Shown here in pieces: positions 9,126 to 19,341 of a DNA stretch of 64,000 nt. Source of the DNA: Litsea cubeba (taxonomy: Eukaryota > Streptophyta > Magnoliopsida > Laurales > Lauraceae); NCBI GenBank assembly GCA_012931725.1, contig CM022945.1, forward strand, positions 150,415,480 to 150,479,479, written 5' to 3'. How positions within the stretch are numbered: the first letter of the stretch is position 1; every line of letters starts with the position of its first letter. The position numbers and the translations under genes are program-made. The notes below the pieces were generated by a model. The model searched no databases. It was not told the DNA's origin and saw only the letters and a list, made by a program, of their open reading frames with translations.

Positions 9126-12100
9126 ATGGCTTCAAGTAAGTTCCCTTTTTCAAGAAAACTCCATTGTAGGAAAAATAAAAAGTTCTTTCTTTCTCTTTTT
9201 TTTTGTTTCTTTCTTTTTCTTTTCTTTTTCTTTTCTTTTTTTTTTCTCCACGTGTTTTCCTTTTTTTTTTACACGTGTTTTCTTTTTGCTTTCTTTTTTT
9301 TTTTGCATTTTTTTTTGTTTCTTTTGTGGGCCGTATGGCCAGATCCGTACGGATCTGGCCGTACGGCCACGTGGCCTGTGGGCCACGGCCTGTGGGCCAT
9401 CCCCCCCCCCCTGTTTTTTTACTCATCATGATAATGCCCCCTTTTTTTTTGGCAAACCTAGATGTTCATGCATGCATTCAATTGTAAATTGAATTTGTAG
9501 CATGATGTGATAGCATACCTGAAAGTTTTCGCAAATTTGGGAATTTGGAGCTTGCAGCGATGTTGTGCCCTTCCCAATTTTGCGGGGAGTTTGAGGCTTC
9601 GAAAGTTTGGAGTTTCGGAGCTCGCAGCAATGTTGAGCCCATCTTCAAGATTTCTATTTCTTTCGGGATAGTTCCTTTTCTTCGGAATTGCCCCGTCATC
9701 ATGTCAAAAATTTTTTTTAGCGAGATTCTGTCATTTTGATGTTTGATCTTTTTCTTTTCCATCCTTTGCCGGTGGTTCCTCCAGAACGAACAAGGGTAAA
9801 GAGCCTGCTACAAGCGTACCTCGTCGATCTTCTAGATCTTCTAATCCGGCCGTTCAGCAGGCTTTTGAGAAGGTCCAGTATGTTGAGAGAAATCTGGAAG
9901 AATGGGACTCCCTCAACAGAGATGAGATGAGGCAGCGACTGATCACTCTCAAGGGAGAGGAATTCTATAAGATCATGGTAAGCAGTCGTCCATGGGTGAT
10001 GGAAGATCAGAGCATTTTGCCCAAGCCTACCTTCTTCTTTGGTGATGCCGTCCCTGATGACATGACATACCAGAGGAGATGTTTTCAGTTTTCTTTCACA
10101 GCAGATGGTGAGAAGAAGACTGTTGTTACCCGGTCGACGTTTGATCGCACCATCTCGATCATGAGCCTTGCCCCCACGTGCTCTAAGAGGGAAGATCCTC
10201 CAAGCTGGGTGAGAAGGACAAATGTAATCAAGACCGGGGTTTTTGTTGGCGGTTCTCCTGGATATACGGAGAGGTCGCCTGTTGACATGGACCTATTAAT
10301 GCCATCCAGCGGCTACCAGGGTTCTGATTATCCGTCGGTCGATTTGAGACCGGTGGGCCTTAGTAGTTTTAGCGGTGACGGCAGCAATTGGATCAAGCCT
10401 TTTCGACTCCGTGGCCGTTTCAATGTTGACTCCGAGTGGAAGTCGTGGACTAATCGCGTCCTGCTGATTGGTGGCGCCGTTTTGAAGGAAGCCAGGATTT
10501 TTGATGCGGTCCGTGCCTTTAGGGAGACCGTGATCTTTTCCGATGTGGCCTTCATGGCTATGCTGGAATCATTCCTCCCACAAACCAATACCTTCATTGT
10601 GACGAATGGTGAGATTGGTTTCTCTTTGAAGGAGCTGAGCGTCATTACTGGATTGCCCATCCTCGGCAAACTCTATGAGGACTTTTTGCCGATTGACAGC
10701 GTCCTTGAGGGGCAGTCTGAGGAGTTCAGGCTTCTGTTCTTTCAGCTCGTCGCCTTCTATGATTTTTTGAAGGAGAAAGAGGGTTTGAAAGTTAGATCCA
10801 GCAGTTGGAAGAGTTCTAACTCTTCATTCCCCAACTTTTTTGATAGCAGGGAGTCTTTTGATAGTGTAACCTAGGAAGCCAGGGCTCAGGATCCAAGTTC
10901 GAAGAAGATCTTGGCCATGCAAGAAGAGTTGAGAGATTTCTGTGTAAGTACAAACGCCATATGTCCTGACATTGCACTGCGGAGAGATCTCGTTGTTTAC
11001 CTCACTTATTGGCTTGGTGAGGCTCTTTTTGCTGGAGGAGATGGAACGTACATCAGGCCGCATTGTATTTCTCCGGCTTGTCAAATGGCGTTTGGAGAGC
11101 AGCTTCCTTTGGTGCCAGCTCTTTACTCCTACCTGTGTATCGAACTGCAGGCTGCTGCTTTTTTGGTTCGGCTTGGGCTTCCCATGAATAGGGTGTTTTC
11201 AGCCCACATCTTTTATTCGTGGTACGTGTACCACCGTCCTGGCTTCCACCGGCTGGGTGCTGCACAGGATGATGATCCTCTGATGATTCGACTGGCTAAG
11301 GGCAAAGCCGTGTCCGAATCACTTTTGTTTGCCCGCATGAGGATCTGACGGTTCAGGGACGTCGAGATGGGGCAGTCTTCAGCGAAGCTTTCACCGGAGT
11401 TGCGGAAGAAGGCTTTTGATTTTGGTGCCTCCCGAGACTCTACCAAGGCGGGGTCGGGAAGGCATTATTCCTTGACAAATGCAGAAAGAGAGTGGCTTTT
11501 CAGCATACGTGTCGGCATGATGGTGTACCGTAGACATCTTTTCGTCGACATCCAGCCGTATGTACCGTCTCGCTTTGCTTTGCAGCTGGGCTTTTCTCAA
11601 GGCGTTGTTGGAGCGCCTTTAAGCATGGTGAAGCGCTTTGGAGGTTTACAGGACGGGAGAAATGCATGGGCTTTCTATAGTGCTGAAGATACTACAGCCA
11701 TGATTTCTTATCCTGTGTTGCTGACTTCCCGGACTGCCGGCTTTGTGAAGTGGTTCGCGGAGAGCTTTTCGGCATATCGGGGGCTTTCCAAGAAGGAGCT
11801 TGATGTGAAGCTGGCATCTGGAAAGGGTCTTGGAAAGTCGGATGTGCATCCGGCGAGAGGAAGTTTGGGCCTTCCTTTCTGGAGAGAAGCACAAGATAGG
11901 CTTTCTCGGTGACCAGGGCGTCATTGGTTTGAAGCTGTTCGAGAAATACCTGATGAGGCTTTAGAGCAGCTAGAACAGGAGGAAGCCGAACTTGGTGCTT
12001 GGATGCAAGCGGTACAGAGGCAAGCTTCCGTGGAGTCTACTAGCAAGAGTAGACCATCCAGTGAGGAGTCAAGTGGAAAACCTGACTCTGACAGCGGGGC

Positions 12101-13684
12101 AGGTTCCTCCAAGAAGCGAGCCCGCAGGAGTAAGAGGAGGAGGAGTCATCATCGCAGCAAGGGGCAGCATGAGGACTCTCCTGACTTGGAAGTTCCTCTT
12201 ACTATCAATGAGGATGTGCCAGTGAATGCTGACGAGCCTCCAGAGAAGAGAAGCCGAGAAGAAGAGGCCGTCGGTGAAGGTATGATTCTTCCTTTTTCTC
12301 TTTCCATTTGTTTTCATGGGATTTTTCCATGTTCTGATTTGCTTCTTGTTTCTGCTTTTCTTTTTTTTTTAGCAAAGGAAGACTTGGCGACGCCTGAGGT
12401 TCCAGTCGATGAGGTGGTGATGGATCCTGTCGGGGCACCTGAAGAAGAACCGAGGGACTCTAGAGTGAATCCAGAATCTCCAATTGGTACGACTTCTCTT
12501 GCTTTTTTTTTTTGTGTCTGCGACTTGGTTTGCTAACACATTTTTTTTTGCCAGCTGACATGCCACAGGATTCCGATGACTTCGAACCATCGATGGATGC
12601 AAATGTTGATGATGCTTCCGATGAGTTCATGGAGGAAGAAAGTGTTCCGCCAGTCGTCGAAGAAGGTATTTTGTAGTTATAACCCTGATAATGATTTTCA
12701 AAGAGGATCATATTCATACCTTTTTGTGTTTCTTTGGCAGGTTTTGAAGTGACAGAGGAGGGTCCGTCGCTTCCTTCAGAACCAGAGCAAGGGATGCCAG
12801 AGGTTGATCCAGAGGTAGAGACTCTTGGGACCAGTTCTGACAATGTTGAGGAGATACCTCGTGCTGAGATTCCTTCCCGAGCAGGAGCAGCTTCAACTGG
12901 AAAGAGTTCTTTTGTTACTCTTCCAACAGATGATGACATGAGCAGCCGACCAACGGAGTTAGGTGAATCTTTAGCTGGGCCATCTCTTCTTTTTGCGAAG
13001 AAGGTGGTGGTGCGGGTTCTGAGCTCTTGGATCGAGACTCTGCTTTCTGGGCACTTAGATGCCGGATTTGGGATGATCCAGCATGTGCGTGAGATTCTCT
13101 GTGATGCTGAAGCGGCTGGTCTAGATGTCACAAGTGCCAGGGCGATCGTTGATAGGATCATTGAGCTGGGTGACAAGTGGTTTGAGACCATGGGTTTTCC
13201 TGATGACCAGTTCTTCAAGGAGATATTCCTGGACCCTGCGGATAAGGCTCAGTCTAACCTGGATGAGGCTACAGAAAGCAGGAAGCTAGGTAGTCCGAGA
13301 GAAGAACTTAGAAGAGCTAAACATCATTGGGCTGACACATGACCTTACATCCTTGATAGGGAGGTCGATGAGGCCAGGAGACGTCTTGAGCATCTGCAGG
13401 CACAAGTCGCTGCCAAGTGGACTGCAATAATAGAGGCTCGTGAAAGGGAGACTGCTCTGATTCACCGGGTTGCAGATGCCAATCGAGTTCTTAAAAGGAA
13501 GTCTGATGAGAACAAACATTGGCGAACTGCTCGAGATAAGCTTCCCGGTGCGAAAGAAGGGGTACAGCCCACTCCAGCATCTCATGGCAAATTCCTGAAG
13601 AAGCGTGCCTTGGAATCCTTGACGGCTGAGGCCAAAAGTTTGCTTAAGGAACTTAACTCTTGGCTGGAGACCATTTTTGATTGA
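9126..13684 (+). pseudogene. Plant mobile domain (PMD) gene, antisense within Tat element, 5 exons
   Basis: Exons inferred from frame and GT-AG signals: 1, about 9126-9135; 2, 9785-12279; 3, 12373-12486; 4, 12555-12665; 5, 12741-13684. Introns 2-4 are 93, 68 and 75 nt with T-rich acceptors, and their joins keep the frame. Exon 2 encodes a PMD (aminotransferase-like) region: MLESFLPQTNTF, GFSLKELSVITGLPILG and LPLVPALYSYLCIEL (10450-11200). A basic cluster KKRARRSKRRRSHHRSK (about 12112-12165) could be a nuclear signal. The C-terminus is acidic, then predicted coiled coil (EVDEARRRLEHLQAQVAAKW). In-frame stops at 10872 (TAG), 11346, 11910 and 13340 (TGA) break it, leaving about 1,220 codons otherwise continuous. 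The exon 1/exon 2 join is off by one base. PMD proteins occur as host genes and in plant gypsy elements; function here is unknown. Confidence 0.8.
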
Positions 13685-13959
13685 GCTCCTGATTTTGTAG
13701 CAGAAACTATCCTTCTCTCTCTCTCTTTTTTTTTAGTACCACTTGTATTTTTTGGTACTTTTTTTTTGTAGTGCTTGTGAACACTTTCTTTCTTTTTTTT
13801 TTTGGTACCACATGTATTTTTTTTTGGTACCTTTTTTTTTTGTTATCCCTACGCTTACTTGAATCTTTTTGTGATAAAAGTAATTGCTAAATGGGATTTG
13901 ATCAAAAGCTTGTCATTTTGTGAAAATCTTTTGTCAAATGATTGTTTTGGCATGGAAGC
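13685..13959 (+). other. 3' flank of PMD gene, T-rich
   Basis: Runs of T alternating with ttttggtaccac and similar units follow the stop at 13682-13684. They may hold the poly(A) region of the antisense gene. No coding signal. Confidence 0.4.
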
Positions 13960-14285
13960 CAGATTTTTGCTTGTGGCATGGAAGCCAATTTTGGCATGGG
14001 AGCCAGCTTTTTTTGTGGCATTGATTGCCGAATTTTTTTTTGTGGCATCTATAGCCAGTTTTGGTGGCATTGATAGCCGAATTTGTGGCATTGATAGTCG
14101 GTTTTTTGGTTTGTGGCATTGATAGCCAAGTTTGTGGCATTGATAGCCGGGGTTTTTGAAAGCCAATTTTTTGTTTGTGGCATTGATAGCCGGTTTGTGA
14201 CATTTATAGCCTGTTTTGGTGGCATTGATAGCCGGTTTTGGTGGCATTGATAGCCGGTTTTGGTTTGGTGGCATCTATAGCCTGT
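13960..14285. repeat. Minisatellite tggcattgatagccgg
   Basis: More than ten units of about 16-25 bp built on gtggcattgatagccggttttg. A related motif, catttatagccgattttggc, occurs in both LTRs (5750-5805 and 26395-26430). Confidence 0.85.
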
Positions 14286-14289
14286 TTGG

Positions 14290-14775
14290 TTTTTAAAAAT
14301 GCAAGTATCGACTAAAAGTCGCCTCCCTGCTGAATGTTCTTGCAAGTATCGATGGAATGTCGCATCCTTGCTCATTCGGTTGCGAGTATCGATGGAATGT
14401 CGCATCCTCGCGGATTTGGGTGCAAGTATCGATGGAATGTCGCATCCTTGCTTTTCAAAAATTTTGGTTTTGCGGGTACTGACTTGATGTCGTTTCCCCA
14501 CGATTTTTGAAATTTGTGGTTTTCTCGAACCTTTGAAAATTTGGGTTGTGGATATCAACTGAAATGTTGCGTCTCCATGGTTTTTAGGTTTTTTCAAACC
14601 TTTGAAATTTGGGTTGTGGATATCAACTGAAATGTTGCGTCTCCACGATTTTTGAACTTTGCAAGTATTGACGAAATGTCGCTTCCCTGCAATTTTGGAA
14701 GTGTCGAACGTGGTTCGCATGCTTTCGATTTGTGCGAGTATCGACTAAGTGTCGCTTCCCCGCGGTTTTTTGAAA
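14290..14775. repeat. Minisatellite gcaagtatcgatggaatgtcgc
   Basis: About nine diverged units, 40-75 bp apart, containing gtatcgatggaatgtcgcatc or the variant gatatcaactgaaatgttgcgtctcc. Minus-strand ORFs across it are repeat translations. Confidence 0.8.
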
Positions 14776-15132
14776 AAACCATTTTTTGTTTTTTTTTTGT
14801 TTAAAGACACGAGGGTCATAAGTTTTGACCTAAAACCATTTTGGCGGTAAAAGGCAGGGTGGACTAGGGTGGAAATCCCTGAATCTGGGTTTTGTTTCAA
14901 ACCATGAATTTTGGGTTCAAGGGTTGAAAATTTTGGTCAAGTTAGGGAAAGGTTCCTAAACTTGGGTTTTTTTTTTTTTGAACAATGAAACGATGGAAGT
15001 AAGCATTGTTTAAATTTCTAGAAATTTCAATATTTGACATGAAAATTCTAAAAAAGGGTGGGTTTAGCGAGCGTGTACCTGGAAACCGGTTTTAGCCGTA
15101 CAGGCATTGCTCTTACCCAGTTGGGTAAGTCT
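14776..15132 (-). other. 3' untranslated internal sequence of gypsy gag-pol
   Basis: AT-rich stretch between the integrase stop and the minisatellites. No coding signal or clear structure. Confidence 0.4.
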
Positions 15133-16494
15133 TCAAGGGTAGTACCGCTTTAAGAACTTGCCGTTGATGGGCAGCATACATCTGTCACCTTCCATGTTTA
15201 GAAGTGCGTATGCGCCGTTGGAGAAAACCTTGTCGATGACGTAGGGTCCCTGCCATTTTGGCTCAAATTTGCCTTTGGACTTGTGAGCGAAGACCATTGG
15301 TCTTTTTACCGCAAGAACCAAGTCACTCTTTTTGTAGGCGCGTTGCCTGACCTTTTTATCGAAAGATCCTGCCATGCGTGCTTGGTAAAGTTCAATGCTT
15401 TATTGAGCTTTGAGCCGTCTCTCATCGAGATTGTCCAGCTCATGGAGTCGCAATTTGACATTGCTTTCTTGAGTCATGTCATTTTGCAAGGATACCCTCA
15501 AGGAAGGAATTTGTACTTCCAAGGGCACGACAGCTTTGCATCCATAGACCAAGGAGAATGGTGTGCTATGGGTTGGTCCTCGAACGGTGGTTCGATAGGC
15601 CCACAAAGCTTCAGACATTTTGTCGCTCCAGTCACTTTTGTGACTAGAGACCATTTTTTTAAGGATTTTGCAGAGTGTCTTGTTGAAAGCTTCTGCTAAC
15701 TCGTTTGCTGCCGGATTGTATGGAGTCGAAGGACAGCTTTGGATTTTGTATTTGTCGCAGAACCGGTAGAATCGATGATCCCGGAATTGTGGTCCGTTAT
15801 CATGGACGAATCTTTTGGGTATGCCGAAGCGACAAATGATGTTGGTGCGCAGGAACTGAAGGACTGATGAGGTCTTCATTTCGTTGAACGCAAATGCTTC
15901 TGACCACTTGGAGAAATAATCTGTAGCGGCGAAGATGAAGCGATGACCTTTGCTCGAAGGGGGAGAAATAGGACCTGTGATGTCCATACCCCAGGCTTCG
16001 AAAGGCCATGAGATTGCTGTAGGATGCAGCCATTCTGGAGGCATGTGAATGTAATCTCCATGAATTTGGCATTGTTGGCAGTGCTTAGCAAATTGCATTG
16101 CGTCAGCTACCATGATAGGCCAGTAATATCCTAACCTTTTTATCTGATCATAGAGCTTGGGACCAGCCTGATGAGCTCCGCAAAGACCAGCATGAACTTC
16201 TTTGAGTGTTTCTTCAGCCTCTTGTTGTGACAAGCAGCGTAGAAGTACTCTGTTGAAGGATTTCCTGTAAAGGATTTTTGAAGGAATATCCAAATGAAAG
16301 TTTGGGGTTCGCCTTCGGATGCTTACCCGTTCTTTTGGATCTTCAGGTAGGATTCCGAACATAATGTAATCAATGAACGGATCCCTCCAGTCGTCGATTG
16401 AAGTTTGAAGGATTGAAATCCGACTTCCAACCACTTGGTGGCATTCAGCAACAGGTTGGTGTGTGTTAAGAGGAGGAAGGATTCTTCTTCGCAC
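15133..16494 (-). pseudogene. pol: Gypsy integrase
   Basis: Integrates the cDNA. Zinc-binding region near HAGLCGAH and HCQQC. DDE core: first Asp in WGMDITGPI, second in VHDNGPQF, Glu in NELAEAFNKT. C-terminal GPY-type module KWQGPYVIDKVFSNGAY and PINGKFLKRYYP. The frame is shared from 16494 to 15133 but has a TAA at 15400-15402, where CAA to TAA would explain the stop (KAQ*SIELYQ). Upstream, a frameshift around 16440-16494 separates it from RNase H. All three catalytic acids are present, so the block is the broken frame. Confidence 0.9.
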
Positions 16495-17513
16495 ACTGTG
16501 ATTTGCATGTTTTCACCTTCCTGGATTGCCATGGATGCGGCAAGTCCAGCTAGGGCATCTGCACGTATGTTTTCACCTCTACGAATGTGGGTGATGTGAC
16601 AGATGTCAAACTTTTGCAGAAGTGATTGTGCCTTATTGTAGTAAGGCAATAAATCTGGCTTCCTGACTTCAAATTTCTGATTCATCTGGTTGACGATCAG
16701 TTGAGAGTCTCCAAAGACTTCCAGCATGGTGAAACCGGATTCGATGGCGAGTTCCAATCCTACGATCAGAGCTTGATATTTAGCTGCATTGTTTGTGCAT
16801 GGTTCCAGTAGCGAGAAAGCGTGTGGAATCATGTATTTGTCGGGGCTAACAAAGAGGATGCCAACTCCCGAGATCAGCTGTCTTTTTTCATTTGTCCTGG
16901 TTGCACCGTCAAAGTACATGTCCCAGGAGGCACTTTGTGAGAAAGTCTCCACATTGTAGACTGGTTCGTCTGGGAGATCATCTCTGAGTGGAGAATCTTT
17001 AGGCAATGGATGCTCTGCGAGGAAGTCCGCTAGAGCTTGCCCTTTGATTGCCTTTTGTGGTACATACCTAATATCAAATTGTGACAGAAGGATGGACCAT
17101 TTTGCCAGTCGAGCATTGAGAGAACCTGCCTTTGTGACAAGGACCTTCAAGAGGTTGACCCTCGAGACCAGGTATACTGTGTTGGAAAGCAAGTAGTGAC
17201 GCAGCTTTTGTACGGCGAACATCACTGCAAGACATTCTTTTTCGACTGGAGAGTAGCGATGCTCTGCACCTACTAGCATGCAGCTGAGGTAATATAGAGC
17301 AGCTTCTTTTCTTTGATCATTTTCTTGCGCAAGCAGAGCTCCCAAAGAGTGATCAAGGGCTCTTGTGTACAAGATAAATGGTTTTCCAGTGGTAGGAGCA
17401 GCTAACACTGGAGGTTTTGTCAGGTATGACTTGATGTCTTGGAAAGCAGCTTCACAGTCAGCATCCCAGACAAAGTTTACACCTTTTTCATCAACCGGGA
17501 GAATGGACGGCAT
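16323..17513 (-). pseudogene. pol: Double RNase H region (gypsy type plus archaeal type)
   Basis: The first module (PFILYTRALDHSLGALLAQE, HRYSPVEKECLAVMFAVQKL) is the gypsy RNase H or connection domain; it lacks a clear first catalytic Asp, as in the Tat lineage. The second is an archaeal-type RNase H: MYFDGATR, then NNAAKYQALIVGLELA, then FGDSQLIVNQ, then RADALAGLA. Such a duplicate RNase H is a known mark of Tat elements. The usual catalytic Glu of the second motif (NNEAEY) appears to be Lys here. The frame differs from RT, with a 1-nt shift near 17480-17510. Confidence 0.85.
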
Positions 17514-18600
17514 TTCCCCGAAAGATTGGAGATGAACCGTCTGATGTAGGCCAATCTCCCTTGAAGCCCTTTGAGTTCTCTTAAGGTTCTTGGAGAGGGC
17601 ATTTCTAGAATGGCCTTGACTTTTATGGGGTCAAGCTCTATTCCAGCTTTCCGAACTAAGAATCCGAGGAACTTACCCGACGAGACACCGAAGAAGCATT
17701 TCAAAGGATTCATTCGCAGTTTGTGTTTGCGGAGCCGGAGGAAGACTTCTCGAAGGTTTTCGAGATGATCTTCTTTTCTTTTGCTTTTGACGGCGAGGTC
17801 ATCAACGTAACATTCAACCGTCTTGTGCTGCATATCTTGGAATATTTTCATCATAGCCCTCTGATATGTGGCACCAGCATTTTTCAGACCAAATGGCATG
17901 ACAGTGTAGCAATACACGCCAAATGGGGTCCGAAAAGATGTATGTTTTTCATCTTCAGGATGCATCTTTATCTGATTATAGCCAGAGAAACCATCCATGA
18001 ATGTCATTCGCTCGAATCCACAGGTATTATCAATCATTACCTCTGGTATGGGGAGCGAAAATTCATCTTTAGGGCATGCGCCATTCAGGTCTCTATAGTC
18101 AATACAGACCCTGATCTGCCCGTTCTTCTTTGTCACGGGGACAATGTTGGCCAACCATTCAGGATGTTGTTCCTCACGGATGAAGCCGACGCTTTTGAGT
18201 TTTTGAACTTCTTGTTCAATTTTATCCATCACATCTGGACGGAATCTTCTTTGGCCTTGTTTGACAGGCTTGATGTCTTCTTGAAGATTGAGTTTGTGAA
18301 CCGTTATTTTGGGGTTTAAGCCTGGCATTTCAGCGTAAGACCATGCAAAGCAATCAACGTACTCACGAAGAAAGGCGATATACTCGGGTAACTCACCATC
18401 TTTTATATTCTTGCTTATGAATACAGGACGTGGGTTATCTGGTGTTCTCAAGTCTATCTTTTGAACAGGATCTTCTGTTGGAAGGTTCGAAGGTGGTTCC
18501 TCCACAATATTTTCGGAGGCTTCCAGCTCAACGAAACCTTCTGGGGTTTCAAAGGCATTTCCAGACCAAGGTTTTGTTCCTTTCCATGGGTCTTTATGAT
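17477..18600 (-). pseudogene. pol: Gypsy reverse transcriptase
   Basis: Copies element RNA into DNA. Visible motifs: VKQGQRRFRPDVMDKI, GFIREEQHPEWLANIV, RVCIDYRDLNGACPKD, FMDGFSGYNQIKMHPED, FRTPFGVYCYTVMPFGLKNA, catalytic YVDD at 17798-17809, and FLGFLVRKAGIELDP. The longest open frame starts at 18505, but coding sequence in the same frame continues upstream to about 18600. The RT core itself has no stop. It ends in a frameshift just before RNase H. Confidence 0.92.
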
Positions 18601-18621
18601 CGGTAATTTTCCCTAGGCTTG

Positions 18622-19341
18622 CTATGAGATGATCCCAATCGCCTGTTGAAACCGGGTTGAAACTTCTTTTGGAGATGAGGGTTCTTCTGGGTCAGAAGAC
18701 CACACGTCTGTGCCATCGGACAACTCCTCTTCATTTTCGGAGAAATCGTGCCAATTGGATAAGCTTCCTGGATCTTTGTCAGGTGACTCATCAAAGAGAT
18801 ATCCAGGGAGATCGATGTCTTCATGGACTTGAGATGTTGAGGCTTGGTCAGTATATTGACTTTTAAGCCTTTGTGTCAACTGTCTCAAGGGAGTGTCAGG
18901 ATCATACCCTAACCCGTGTGAAGACTTTTCTACATAGCCATAGAGTCTCCAATCTTCCAGCTGGCTTTTGGTCAAGACGGGCCCCAATGGCGTGAGAATA
19001 CCGCGTCCTTCTCCCAAACCGACTGGGTTTTGAGTGTCATAGCCCATTTTCTTCATAATAGCTTGTGCCACAGAACTGTATAAGGATAGTTGAGGCATAC
19101 CTTTATTTTGGAAAGGTTCAAGCATGGAGTTTGATGAAGAAGCATCCGATCTATGGAAGAAGATCGGCTTTTCCTTTGCTGAAGTTGCTGGAACAACAAA
19201 GGAAGCTGACGTAGGATCTTCTATGTCAGAAGTTGTCTCCATTGGAGTGAGAGCAGGCTGAACTTGCTGAGTATCAGCTTGGCTTGACGATGCGTCATCT
19301 TCTGGCTCTGAATCTGAGTCCGTGTCTTGCATGATAGACAC
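18622..19341 (-). pseudogene. pol: G-patch domain linker between protease and RT
   Basis: Residues about 95-125 read IMKKMGYDTQNP, then VGLGEGRGILTPL. This is a G-patch-like motif (hydrophobic, MGY, GLG, G, PL), a glycine-rich RNA-binding module. The flanks are acidic and Ser-rich (DTDSDSEPEDD; DGTDVWSSDPEEP). It follows the protease after a frameshift near 19360 and precedes RT. G-patch modules next to protease are known from betaretroviruses and occur in plant Tat-type polyproteins; the role here is inferred as RNA binding. Confidence 0.7.

Noticed and set aside
8842..9492. 216-aa plus-strand ORF, Phe-rich, and its Lys/Glu-rich antisense frames
   Set aside because: Translation of CT/T-rich tracts around the PMD promoter and first intron; no domain, and the real ATG with donor lies at 9126.
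12460..13218. 252-aa minus-strand ORF
   Set aside because: Antisense shadow of exons 3-5 of the PMD gene.
14049..14720. 223-aa minus-strand ORF with repeated INATN-like and ISTT-like peptides
   Set aside because: Translation of the two minisatellites; no gene.
17723..18319. 198-aa plus-strand ORF
   Set aside because: Antisense of the reverse transcriptase.
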